DNA from: Sulfurimonas crateris
Lineage (GTDB): Bacteria > Campylobacterota > Campylobacteria > Campylobacterales > Sulfurimonadaceae
DNA: 64,000 nucleotides
NCBI GenBank assembly: GCA_945883795.1
Contig: CAMCYC010000007.1
Coordinates: forward strand, 1-64,000
Reading direction: 5' to 3'
In this document: positions 40,082 to 49,136 of the stretch, piece after piece
How positions within the stretch are numbered: the first letter of the stretch is position 1
How the letters are laid out: the number at the start of each line of letters is the position of its first letter
Made by a program: the position numbers and the translations under genes
The notes under the pieces: model-generated
The model's input: only the letters and a program-made list of their open reading frames with translations
What the model was told of the DNA's origin: nothing
Databases searched by the model: none

Positions 40082-40294
40082 TTAATTAAAATTTTTGCTG
40101 GTAATACTGCTGGGAAGTTTATCTATTTTTTCTTTAACTTCAATTGTGTCTTCTTTGTTGTCATAAATTTTTCCAGCAATAGCATAAATACCACCCATGA
40201 TAAGTCCAGCAAATATCACCGCAAGTACAACTCTCTTTTTTTCACCTTGTAAAGTGTCATAATCACTTATACTTTCTAATGTTGGTTCACTCAT
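40082..40294 (-). CDS. hypothetical small membrane protein (70 aa)
   Basis: One TM (VVLAVIFAGLIMGGIYAIAG); upstream AAGGAGAA. Confidence 0.6.
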   Translation of the reverse strand: MSEPTLESISDYDTLQGEKKRVVLAVIFAGLIMGGIYAIAGKIYDNKEDTIEVKEKIDKLPSSITSKNFN

Positions 40295-40437
40295 TTTAGT
40301 TCTCCTTGTATATTTTATTTTTGCATCTTAACAAAAGCTTGGTATACAAATAGTACACTCTCAAAATTAATTAGACGGATTAAGTCGTTTTTTTAGATTG
40401 TTTATTCGTCAGTAGATTTAAAAAGAGAAGAGATACA

Positions 40438-40503
40438 ATGATAGATGAAAAGATAGCTAAAGCGCTTCTTAGTACAATCATGCGAGAATACGCTAAAAAA
40501 TAA
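40438..40503 (+). CDS. possible 21-aa microprotein MIDEKIAKALLSTIMREYAKK
   Basis: Short ORF with purine-rich RBS (AAAAAGAGAAGAG) 8 nt before the wHTH-like gene. Confidence 0.35.
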   Translation: MIDEKIAKALLSTIMREYAKK

Positions 40504-40511
40504 GGCTAAAA

Positions 40512-40844
40512 ATGAAATATCCTCCTAAAAAAAATTATTCTGATGTTAAAACAAAACCTCACAATAGTCAAAGAAAATCTTCTCCAAAAAAGAACCTCTT
40601 AGATATCGCTCCTAAAAAAGAGGTTAAAGAGATGTTTATGAGTTGGTTTAAAAAACATAATATTGTTGGTCAAATTATGACAAAACAAGAAGTAGTTAGA
40701 AATATTTTGACAAAACTCGATTCAAAACAAAACAGTGCTTTGGAAGAAGCTATGAAAGATTTAAAACATGAAGGGTGGATTGAGATACAAGAAGATGGCG
40801 TGACCTTAGTTTTGACTCAAAAAGGTACAGAATATGCTCATTGA
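40512..40844 (+). CDS. hypothetical protein with C-terminal winged-helix-like region
   Basis: Basic N-terminus; MTKQEVVRNILTKLDSKQNSALEEAMKDLKHEGWIEIQEDGVTLVLTQKGTEY. Confidence 0.65.
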   Translation: MKYPPKKNYSDVKTKPHNSQRKSSPKKNLLDIAPKKEVKEMFMSWFKKHNIVGQIMTKQEVVRNILTKLDSKQNSALEEAMKDLKHEGWIEIQEDGVTLVLTQKGTEYAH

Positions 40845-40869
40845 CTCACTTCAATTGCTTGAAATGAGT
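40844..40869. terminator. Hairpin between convergent wHTH-like gene and hisD
   Basis: ACTCACTTCAA-TTGC-TTGAAATGAGT, 11-bp stem with one mismatch. Confidence 0.55.
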
Positions 40870-40878
40870 TTGGAAATT

Positions 40879-42171
40879 TTACTGATTCAATCGAACTCTT
40901 ACTGATTGTTCATGGGCGGTTAAGCCTTCTGTATTTGCTATTAATGCACATGCTTCTCCTATTTCATTGATAGCTTTTGAACTAAATGAGATAATTGAAG
41001 TTTTTTTCATAAAGTTTTCAACTCCAAGTGGAGAGTAAAACTTCGCTGTGCCACCTGTTGGGAGTGTATGGTTTGGACCCGCTACATAATCGCCTATTGC
41101 TTCTGGAGTGTTATGACCTAAAAAAATTGCACCTGCATGTTTAATAAATGGCAATAACTCAAATGGAGAGTTTGTTGCAACTTCTAAATGCTCTGGAGCA
41201 ATTTCGTTCATGAGTTTTATTGCTTCAACCATATCATGCGTTACAATAATAGCTCCCCGTTCCTCTATCGACTTTCTGGCAATTTCTTGACGAGGTAATT
41301 TTAAAAGCCAATTTTCAATCTCTACTTTTACCTCATCAGCTAATTTTTGTGAAGGGGTAATTAAAATTGAACTTGCCATCTCATCATGTTCTGCTTGTGA
41401 GAGCATGTCAATTGCCAAATGATTTGCGTTTGCACTTTCATCTGCAAGGATTCCTATTTCACTAGGTCCTGCAATCATGTCAATATTTACTTCACCAAAA
41501 ACCATTTTTTTTGCAGTTGCCACAAAAATATTTCCCGGACCTGTTATCACATCCACTTTTGGAATATTTTCAGTTCCATACGCCATAGCAGCAATTGCAC
41601 TAGCGCCTCCTACTTTATAAACATGTTTTACTCCACACAAATGACACGCTGCGAGTAAAAGCTCATTTGGCTCATTTTCAGGTGTAGGAGTACAAACTAC
41701 AATATTTTCTACACCCGCAACTTGAGCAGGAATTACATTCATAAGAAGTGAAGATGGATATGCTGCTTTTCCCCCTGGAATATAAAGCCCTGCACTATCC
41801 ACTGGAGTCACTTTTTGCCCCAAAATTGTTCCATTTGATTCTGTGTCAAACCAACTTTTTGGCTTTTGTTTTTCGTGATACAGTTTAATTCTATCGTATG
41901 CTAAATGGAGAGCTCGTTTGAGATTATCATTAAGATTCTCATATGCTTTTTGCATCGATTCTAATGAAATTTTTAAATCTTCATCACTTTGAGGTGTCCA
42001 TTTATCAAACTTTGCGATATGTTTTTTGAGTGCAACATTTTTATCTTTTTTTATCTCATCAATAATAGTACCTACAATCATACTGACATTGGCAATATCC
42101 ACTTTACCACGCCCTAAAAGTTCTTCAAATTGGGTACTAAAATTTGTATCTGTTGTTTTTACAAAAATCAT
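40879..42171 (-). CDS. hisD: histidinol dehydrogenase
   Basis: PGGKAAYPSSLLMNVIPAQVAGV, DVITGPGNIFVATAKK, GPSEIGILAD, AEHDE, VAGPNHTLPTGGTAKFYSPL. Confidence 0.98.
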   Translation of the reverse strand: MIFVKTTDTNFSTQFEELLGRGKVDIANVSMIVGTIIDEIKKDKNVALKKHIAKFDKWTPQSDEDLKISLESMQKAYENLNDNLKRALHLAYDRIKLYHEKQKPKSWFDTESNGTILGQKVTPVDSAGLYIPGGKAAYPSSLLMNVIPAQVAGVENIVVCTPTPENEPNELLLAACHLCGVKHVYKVGGASAIAAMAYGTENIPKVDVITGPGNIFVATAKKMVFGEVNIDMIAGPSEIGILADESANANHLAIDMLSQAEHDEMASSILITPSQKLADEVKVEIENWLLKLPRQEIARKSIEERGAIIVTHDMVEAIKLMNEIAPEHLEVATNSPFELLPFIKHAGAIFLGHNTPEAIGDYVAGPNHTLPTGGTAKFYSPLGVENFMKKTSIISFSSKAINEIGEACALIANTEGLTAHEQSVRVRLNQ

Positions 42172-42173
42172 AG

Positions 42174-42599
42174 CTATTTTGCCTTTTTTGAAGTTGTATC
42201 AAAATCTTCTTTTACAACTACTAATGCTTTTAAAAGATTCTCTGCATCCATGGCTCCTAAAAGAGGCTGATACATAGCTTCTCCATTTGGAAGTAAAAAC
42301 CAAAGTGCTGGAGTTGCTGAAGTCAAAAGTTCTTCTGGCGTGTAATCATGTTCATCTGAATAAGAGATGATAGAGATAAAATTTTTATTTAAAGTAGAAA
42401 TAACTTTTTCGTCTTTAAATGTAGTGTTGTCTAACATAACGCAATACTTGCATGTATGACGAGATAAAACAAATAAAACTGGTTTATTTTGCATTTTTGC
42501 TTGTTGCATGCCACTTTGATAATCTGTAGCCCATGCTATCTGCGAACCAAATAATGATGATGCAAAAAGCAACATCCCCAATACTAATACTTTAATCAT
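42174..42599 (-). CDS. thioredoxin-fold family protein, exported
   Basis: Signal MIKVLVLGMLLFASSLFGSQ; KPVLFVLSRHTCKYCVMLDNTTFKDEKV. Confidence 0.85.
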   Translation of the reverse strand: MIKVLVLGMLLFASSLFGSQIAWATDYQSGMQQAKMQNKPVLFVLSRHTCKYCVMLDNTTFKDEKVISTLNKNFISIISYSDEHDYTPEELLTSATPALWFLLPNGEAMYQPLLGAMDAENLLKALVVVKEDFDTTSKKAK

Positions 42600-43107
42600 T
42601 TTTTTTCACCTTTTCTAAAAGTTCTCTTGAGCACTCAAAAGCGCTCTTATTGGTCACATCAATGACAACATCAGCCAAAGCCAAATACTCAGGTCTTCGA
42701 AGTTTATACAACTCTTTGGCATTTTTAATATTACTCAGCAACGGTCTTTTTTTGAGCTTGCTTGCTGAATTTGGGTGTTTTTTTATTCTCTTGATAATCT
42801 CATCAAAAGGGGAATCTAAAAAAATAATTGTACCTATTTTTTTGAGATTTTCTACTTTATAAAACCCACCGCCTGTAGATATTAGAGTATTTTGTACACT
42901 ATTTTCAAGCCATAAACCAATATCTTTTTCAAGTTTTCTAAAATAAGGTTCTCCATCCTCTTGAAAAATATGTTTAATTTTTTTGTTCGCCATGCTCTCA
43001 ATCAAATCATCTGTATCAATAGTGACATAATCGGAATGTTTTATCACCTCTCTAGCAACGCTTCCCTTGCCTACACCCATAAAACCTATGAGAATAACAT
43101 TATTCAT
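42592..43107 (-). CDS. aroK: shikimate kinase
   Basis: NVILIGFMGVGKGSVAREV, IDTDDLIE, ISTGGGFYK, RRPEYLALADVVIDV. Confidence 0.92.
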   Translation of the reverse strand: MNNVILIGFMGVGKGSVAREVIKHSDYVTIDTDDLIESMANKKIKHIFQEDGEPYFRKLEKDIGLWLENSVQNTLISTGGGFYKVENLKKIGTIIFLDSPFDEIIKRIKKHPNSASKLKKRPLLSNIKNAKELYKLRRPEYLALADVVIDVTNKSAFECSRELLEKVKKND

Positions 43108-43262
43108 AAAAACTTTCCTTTCCTTTATATGTAGCATTATTATAGCTATTTTATGGTTTAAGGAAAAAGAAATAAAAAGGAGTTTCAAAAGTTCTTAGTT
43201 TATTATTTATTTTGTAGACATTAATGTATAATTAAAATATTCAAATCAAAAGGTATCGAAAA

Positions 43263-44198
43263 ATGATTCAAATGCTTATAACTTTAGGATTGTTGCTACA
43301 TATAAATTTGTTGGCTGATTTAGTCGCTGATGGAATCAAAGCATATGATAAAGGGAATAAACAACAAGCACTTAAACTATGGACAAAAGCTTGTAATAGT
43401 GGAGATATGGATGGTTGTAGCAATTTAGGTCTTCTCTATGATGATGGAATTGGAGTTAAACAAGATAAAATTAAAGCTAAAGAATTTTATACGAAAGCTT
43501 GTAATGGCGGAAAAATGAGAAGTTGTAGTAATCTCGGTGTTTTGTATGAAACTGGTGATGGAATAGAACAAGATAAAATGAAAGCTAAAGAACTCTATAC
43601 GAAAGCATGCGATGGTGGAGAGATGCGGAGTTGTAGTAATCTGGGAGTTCTCTATGAAACTGGAGATGGGATAAAACAAGATAAAACTCAAGCCAAAGCG
43701 CTCTATGACAAAGCTTGTAAGGGTGGTGAGATGCGAAGTTGTAGCAATCTGGGGCTTTTATATGATGATGGAAATGGGGTTAAACAAAATAAAAATAAGG
43801 CTAAAGAATTTTATACCAAAGCTTGTGATGGTGGACATATGAGTGGTTGTTATAATTTAGGTTTTTTATATGATGATGGAAATGGTCTAAGACAGGATAA
43901 AACTAAAGCCAAAGCATTTTATACTAAAGCTTGTGATGGCGGGAATATAGGCGGTTGCTACAATTTAGGAATTTTATATTTTAATGGCGATGGCGTAAGA
44001 CAAGATAAAACTAAAGCTGGTGAGTTGTTTGCTAAAGCCTGTGATGCTGGAAATATAGGTGGTTGTTATAATTTAGGAATTTTATATTTTAATGGCGATG
44101 GCGTAAAACAAGACAAAAGTAAAGCTAAAGAGTTATTCGGTAAAGCTTGTGATGGTGGAAGCATGGGCGGTTGTAAAAACTATAAAATATTAAATTAA
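43263..44198 (+). CDS. secreted cysteine-rich Sel1-repeat protein (Hcp-like)
   Basis: Signal peptide plus eight 36-aa units KAC-x7-C-x-NLG-x-LY. Confidence 0.95.
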   Translation: MIQMLITLGLLLHINLLADLVADGIKAYDKGNKQQALKLWTKACNSGDMDGCSNLGLLYDDGIGVKQDKIKAKEFYTKACNGGKMRSCSNLGVLYETGDGIEQDKMKAKELYTKACDGGEMRSCSNLGVLYETGDGIKQDKTQAKALYDKACKGGEMRSCSNLGLLYDDGNGVKQNKNKAKEFYTKACDGGHMSGCYNLGFLYDDGNGLRQDKTKAKAFYTKACDGGNIGGCYNLGILYFNGDGVRQDKTKAGELFAKACDAGNIGGCYNLGILYFNGDGVKQDKSKAKELFGKACDGGSMGGCKNYKILN

Positions 44199-44204
44199 TG
44201 GTGA

Positions 44205-44247
44205 GAAATTTACAGGCTTTCCCAAGCAGCGGGGAAAGTAAATTTCC
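44205..44247. repeat. Imperfect inverted repeat/hairpin
   Basis: GAAATTTAC-AGGC-TTTCCC ... GGGAAAGTAAATTTC arms with a 4-nt bulge. Confidence 0.6.
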
Positions 44248-44256
44248 AATATGATT

Positions 44257-44354
44257 CTTTTAGTGCCTGACACCCTTTTGTCTTTTATTGTCTTTTAGTG
44301 CCTGACACCCTTTTGTGTGACACCCTTTTAGTCTTTTTGACACCCTTTTGAATT
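44257..44354. repeat. Cluster of four TGACACCCTTTT repeats (two extended as CTTTTAGTGCCTGACACCCTTTTGT)
   Basis: Exact 12-mers at 44268, 44303, 44318, 44338. Confidence 0.9.
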
Positions 44355-44399
44355 TAAAGTACATGAAAGGGTTTGTTTAAAACTACATCAGAGTAAATG

Positions 44400-44828
44400 C
44401 TAATTGTAACTATAACTCCAACCCGTAAGACTTTTTACTTTTGCTTCATCATAATTATCTGAATCTGCTAAAAAGTCTATCACATGCATGAGGGCGTAAG
44501 GGATAGACCTTTGGTCTGCAGGATTCACTAAAAGCATTGGCATAGGTGTTTCTTGTATGCTCATAGCAAAGCCAACAGGCATAATTTGACTCATTACCTC
44601 TATAGGGTTTATAATTTCGTATTCTTGCAAAAACTTTGTCAACACGAGTGGTTTTATCTCCTCTGGTAGAGATACGCTTGTATTTAAAAAAATTGTAAAA
44701 TGGATTGGGTTGTTTTTGAAATGTTCTGGAGAAGGTGTTGCCATGAAAATGTAGTCTACATTCTCTAAATATTTTTCTATCTCTTGTACTTTTAAATATT
44801 CATTTGTTTTTATCGCTTGGACTTGCAT
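44400..44828 (-). CDS. hypothetical protein (142 aa)
   Basis: Long ORF with plausible codon use; family not recognised. Confidence 0.6.
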   Translation of the reverse strand: MQVQAIKTNEYLKVQEIEKYLENVDYIFMATPSPEHFKNNPIHFTIFLNTSVSLPEEIKPLVLTKFLQEYEIINPIEVMSQIMPVGFAMSIQETPMPMLLVNPADQRSIPYALMHVIDFLADSDNYDEAKVKSLTGWSYSYN

Positions 44829-44903
44829 TATAATACCTCTTTTATGTTTTTTAAATGAATTTTATCATATAGTTGTCTGTTTTTATAAATTTAAAAAAAT
44901 TTC

Positions 44904-44929
44904 ACTAGCATGGAATATAAATTGCTAGT
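44904..44929 (+). promoter_or_regulatory. Candidate sigma54 promoter inside an inverted repeat, upstream of GGDEF gene
   Basis: ACTAGCA-TGGAATATAAAT-TGCTAGT; GG(44912)-N10-GC(44924). Confidence 0.4.
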
Positions 44930-44994
44930 AGGAATTGATTAAATACCTTATGGTTGAATAAAAATATAATATTGTTATAAATTTGGAGATATAT

Positions 44995-46266
44995 TTGTAT
45001 TTCATCGAAACTCTCAAGCTTAGACAAAAGCTTTTTTTTCTTTTTATTTTAATTACACTTGGGCTTATTCTTGTTGGTACTATGAGTGCTTTAAACATTA
45101 ATTCTATGAAAAAGCATATAGATTCAGTTTACTTTGGTTCTTTAATCCCAGTGCATGAACTGAATGAAATATTGCAAACCTATCATGGAAGTTTGGTAGG
45201 TAGCGTGTATTCGATAAAAAGTGCTGGAAAAAGTAAAAGTGAAATTAATTCTGACATAGTATCTTCGATAGCTAAAATAGAGAAAATTTGGAAAAGTTAC
45301 GAAACCCATTTTAAGCGTGATGAAGAACTTGCGTATATTGATTATGTATCTTTAGAGATACAATCTATAAATACCTATTTTTTAAAAATTCTTAAGGCTT
45401 CAGATGAGGGTAAAGATTTGACTCTTATCTCTATTAACTCTCTTGAAAAACATATGTTACAAATCCATGCAGTTCTCAAAAAACTTATAAATTATGAAAT
45501 TGAGATAGCAGAATACGAAAGGAAAACTTTTTTATCTACTTATAATGTCACAATGATTCAGGTAGGGATTATATTTGCTTTTATAATTATAGGCGTTTTA
45601 TTTATCTCTTTTTATGTTTTTAGAAGTATTCAAAAAGACCATTCACACCTTGAAATAGCAACGAGAAAACTTAAAATTGTAAATAAAAAATTAGAAAATG
45701 TTTCCTATACAGATTCTTTAACTACACTCCATAATAGAAGATATTTTAATCTTATCTGTGAGAGAGAACTCAAACGAGCCCAAAGAATTAATAGTTATAT
45801 AACTTTTATGATGTTAGATATAGATTATTTCAAGCAATACAATGACACTTATGGTCATCCTCAAGGGGACGAAGCGCTTAAAGCTGTTGCAAAAGTTTTA
45901 AAAGATAATCTTAAACGACCAAGTGATTTTGTCTTTAGATTAGGTGGAGAAGAGTTTGGTGTTTTACTTACACAGACAAATGTAGAAGATAGTGTGACTT
46001 TAGCAAAAGAGATTTGTAGTGCAGTTAGAAAAGAAGAGATTGAACATGAAGGTTCTAAAGTACATCAATTTTTAACTATCTCTATTGGTGTTGTTTGTTG
46101 TATAGCAGATGAAGCACTTCTAGAAAATATTTTAGTATCTCGTGCTGATGCGATGTTATATAAAGCCAAAGAAAATGGGCGTAATAGTTGTGAAGTAAGC
46201 ACCTATATCACTGAAGCTACTCCTCAGATTGTAGCAAAAAAAGAGGAAAAAAAACTCAGTGCCTAG
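44995..46266 (+). CDS. diguanylate cyclase with N-terminal 4-helix-bundle-like membrane sensor
   Basis: TM-flanked sensor; DSLTTLHNRRYFN...FRLGGEEFGVLL (GGEEF); TTG at 44995 follows GGAGA. Confidence 0.94.
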   Translation: MYFIETLKLRQKLFFLFILITLGLILVGTMSALNINSMKKHIDSVYFGSLIPVHELNEILQTYHGSLVGSVYSIKSAGKSKSEINSDIVSSIAKIEKIWKSYETHFKRDEELAYIDYVSLEIQSINTYFLKILKASDEGKDLTLISINSLEKHMLQIHAVLKKLINYEIEIAEYERKTFLSTYNVTMIQVGIIFAFIIIGVLFISFYVFRSIQKDHSHLEIATRKLKIVNKKLENVSYTDSLTTLHNRRYFNLICERELKRAQRINSYITFMMLDIDYFKQYNDTYGHPQGDEALKAVAKVLKDNLKRPSDFVFRLGGEEFGVLLTQTNVEDSVTLAKEICSAVRKEEIEHEGSKVHQFLTISIGVVCCIADEALLENILVSRADAMLYKAKENGRNSCEVSTYITEATPQIVAKKEEKKLSA

Positions 46267-46270
46267 AAAT

Positions 46271-46292
46271 AAAAATTAAATAATTAATTTTT
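46271..46292. terminator. AT-only hairpin between convergent genes
   Basis: AAAAATTAA-ATAA-TTAATTTTT. Confidence 0.45.
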
Positions 46293-46298
46293 GATTCC

Positions 46299-46643
46299 TT
46301 AATGCCCATGTTTAAAGCGAAATCCATCAGCAACTAAAAGTTCCCGAATTTTTTCTTTTATTTCCCCTTGAAACTCCATCCAACCATCCTTGAAAGTGCC
46401 ACCACATCCTAGCTTTTTTTTAAGATTTTTAAGAGTTGTTGTAATCTCTTGAGAAGAGATATGAAACTCTCCAACTAAAGTGACTGTTTTACCTCTTCGT
46501 TTCTCTTTTTTAAAAAATAAAAAGTGTTTTTGAGGCTCTAATAATTCAACTAAAGTGCTACTCTTTTTTCCATCTTCCACAACTGCCCAATCTTGGTTGA
46601 TATTTGCACCAATAAAAATATCAAGTTTTTTACCTCGGTTCAT
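46299..46643 (-). CDS. SUI1/YciH family translation initiation factor-like protein
   Basis: RRGKTVTLVGEFHISSQEITTTLKNLKKKLGCGGTFKDGWMEFQGEIKEKIRELLVADGFRFK. Confidence 0.9.
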   Translation of the reverse strand: MNRGKKLDIFIGANINQDWAVVEDGKKSSTLVELLEPQKHFLFFKKEKRRGKTVTLVGEFHISSQEITTTLKNLKKKLGCGGTFKDGWMEFQGEIKEKIRELLVADGFRFKHGH

Positions 46644-46653
46644 GTGTAAATCC

Positions 46654-47532
46654 TTAATGAACTTTTTGTGCTAAAACACTCATATTTTTTGCATCATAAA
46701 TTTGCTTTTCTACTAATTTAAAAATATCATCAGAACTATTCTTTTTTTTATCATAAACAATAATAATAACTTCATCACCAAGTTGTAAAAAAGTTTTTTC
46801 TCCATAAGAGGTGTATCTTGTTGCACCAATACTAATAATTGCTTCTTTTGGATTACCACATGCTAAAAAATATTCTTCAAGTGATTCAAGAGGTCCAAAG
46901 TCTTCTTGAGAAGTGATTTGATTGACCATCCAATCAAGAAGTTTTTCATAAAAGTAGCTATATCCCAAAAGTTCCACATCTTCACCATAGAGATGAATTT
47001 GATTATCTCTGCGTAAAAAACTTGAAATTGCATAAGTGTCCATAATACCACCTTCACTAAACTTATCGAGTTTTATGAGCGTATTACTTAGTCCTTTGGA
47101 TTCTTCGCCCCAATTTTTTTTATCACTAATTTTTTCTGCACCCGCTACTCGAATGGAACAATCATTATATGCTCCAAAATAAGTTGGGATAATTTTTGAG
47201 AGTTTCCCTGCTGTATATTCAAGTTCACAAATAAGTGCCACTTCAGGTTCAGGTTGAATTTTGGAAGTGGCATTTGGAAGTTTAATATTTGAAGTGGAAA
47301 GTGGATAAGTTTGTAAAATTTTTTTGGCTCTTAGCGGTGTACCTTCAAGTTCTGCTTTTGGAAGATAAAAAGGAAACATCCCTTTAGGTGCTGCTTCATC
47401 TGCTGTAATAATATTTTTGAAATCTTCGAGTTCTCCAGCTTGTGCTAAATGCAAAGCAAAGTTTCCAGCAATTCCAAGACCAATAAATTTTTTATATTTT
47501 GCCATTCTTGTTCCTAATGTTGTTCTGGGCAT
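46654..47532 (-). CDS. DUF5718 family protein (fumarylacetoacetate hydrolase-like)
   Basis: MAKYKKFIGLGIAGNFALHLAQAGELEDF; recognised as a conserved family, unverified. Confidence 0.65.
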   Translation of the reverse strand: MPRTTLGTRMAKYKKFIGLGIAGNFALHLAQAGELEDFKNIITADEAAPKGMFPFYLPKAELEGTPLRAKKILQTYPLSTSNIKLPNATSKIQPEPEVALICELEYTAGKLSKIIPTYFGAYNDCSIRVAGAEKISDKKNWGEESKGLSNTLIKLDKFSEGGIMDTYAISSFLRRDNQIHLYGEDVELLGYSYFYEKLLDWMVNQITSQEDFGPLESLEEYFLACGNPKEAIISIGATRYTSYGEKTFLQLGDEVIIIVYDKKKNSSDDIFKLVEKQIYDAKNMSVLAQKVH

Positions 47533-49136
47533 TAAATATGCCCATTTTCCTTAGCTTCTGCAAACTCTTCATAAGTTCCTTTGAAGTCTGTATAAGTGCC
47601 ATCGTCATGGAGTTCAATCACACGATTTGCATACGCATCGAGTAATTCACGGTCATGAGAAACACAAATAACATTTCCTTTGAATTGGTGCAAACCTTCA
47701 CCAAGTGCCACAATAGCCTCAAGGTCAAGGTGGTTTGATGGCTCATCGAGAACCAAAAAGTTTCCACCCTCTAGCATCATTTTACTAAGCATCATTCTGT
47801 GTTTTTCACCACCTGAAATACTTACAACTGATTTTTCTTGCTGTTCACCATTAAAAAGCATACGCCCTAAACAGTTTCTAATTTCAGCAATATCCCGTTT
47901 TGGGTCAAAACCTCTGAGCCAATCATAAAGAGTTCCGTCACCTTTAATTGTATCAGCGGTATCTTGTGGGAAATAACTATTTTCAATAGTTGCACCCCAA
48001 TGAACTGCACCAGAAGTTGGTTTTATCTCTTCCATGATAATTTTAAGAAGTGTTGATTTTCCTACACCATTTGAGCCAATAAGTGCTACTTTTTCCCCTG
48101 GCTCAAATTTAAGAGTGATATTTTTCAAAACTTCTTTATTTCCATAAGAGTGGTTTATATTTACAATACTAAGTGCTTCATCACCCATAGTTCTTGCAGG
48201 TTTAAAAACAATACTTGGGTCTCGACGAGAAGATGGTTTGATATCATCAATGACAAGTTTATCAAGTTTCTTTTGTCTTGAAGTTGCTTGTTTTGCTTTA
48301 GAAGCATTTGCACTAAATCGGCGAACAAACGCTTCAAGCTCATCTTTTTCTTTCTCTTTTTTAGCGTTATTAAGTTCAAGTTGTTTTGCAATAACATTTG
48401 CCGCAATGTACCAATCATCAAAATTACCAGTAAACTCACGAATTTTTTGGTAATCCACATCTAGGATATTTGTTACAACAGCATTTAAAAAGTGTCTGTC
48501 ATGGGAGATAACAACCATAGTTCCTTCATGGCGTTTGAGCTCATTTTCAAGCCAACTAATAGTTTGAATATCAAGGTTGTTTGTAGGTTCATCAAGGAAT
48601 AAAACATCAGGTTTTGGATAAAGCACTTGAGCCAAAAGCACTTTGAATTTATCAGCACTATCGAGTGTACTCATGAGTTGATTATTATCTTCTGCAGGGA
48701 TACCAACATTTGCTAAAATTTTTGCAATATTTACATCATATTCATAAGTTGGGTCCTCTTCCACACAGATTACTTCCAAATCAGCAAGACGATTATTCGT
48801 TGCTTCATCTTCAAAATCAGCTGTCATGTAAAGCTCTTCTTTTTCTTTTATCGCATCATAAAGTCTTTTATTGCCATATAAAACTGCATCCGCAATAGTG
48901 TAATTTTCAAAAGCAAATTGATTTTGCCCCAAAACTCCGACTTTAAGACCTGGAGCTACTCTAATATCTCCCTCATATTCGTTAATCTGACCACTCAAAA
49001 TTCTTAAAAAAGTAGTTTTTCCAGCACCATTAGCACCGATAAGACCATATCTTTTATGACGGTCAAGTTTAAGGTTTATATCTTGAAAGAGAACTCTACT
49101 TCCATAACGCATGATTAATTTTTGTACTGTTACCAT
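47532..49136 (-). CDS. ABC-F family ATPase, YbiT-like
   Basis: Two ATPase cassettes (GLIGANGAGKTTFLRIL; ALIGSNGVGKSTLLKII), LFLDEPTNNLDIQT, VLDEPSNHLDLEA. Confidence 0.95.
   Translation of the reverse strand: MVTVQKLIMRYGSRVLFQDINLKLDRHKRYGLIGANGAGKTTFLRILSGQINEYEGDIRVAPGLKVGVLGQNQFAFENYTIADAVLYGNKRLYDAIKEKEELYMTADFEDEATNNRLADLEVICVEEDPTYEYDVNIAKILANVGIPAEDNNQLMSTLDSADKFKVLLAQVLYPKPDVLFLDEPTNNLDIQTISWLENELKRHEGTMVVISHDRHFLNAVVTNILDVDYQKIREFTGNFDDWYIAANVIAKQLELNNAKKEKEKDELEAFVRRFSANASKAKQATSRQKKLDKLVIDDIKPSSRRDPSIVFKPARTMGDEALSIVNINHSYGNKEVLKNITLKFEPGEKVALIGSNGVGKSTLLKIIMEEIKPTSGAVHWGATIENSYFPQDTADTIKGDGTLYDWLRGFDPKRDIAEIRNCLGRMLFNGEQQEKSVVSISGGEKHRMMLSKMMLEGGNFLVLDEPSNHLDLEAIVALGEGLHQFKGNVICVSHDRELLDAYANRVIELHDDGTYTDFKGTYEEFAEAKENGHI

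Noticed and set aside
43425-43691. 88-aa antisense ORF in the Sel1 gene
   Set aside because: Periodicity is inherited from the repeats on the other strand.
43263-44198. Regular 108-nt periodicity considered as a CRISPR-like array
   Set aside because: Period equals 36 codons of an open Sel1 protein; repeats are degenerate coding units without spacers.
44257-44354. Repeat cluster considered as a CRISPR array
   Set aside because: Units are only 12-25 nt, spacings are irregular (35, 15, 20) and there are no cas genes nearby.
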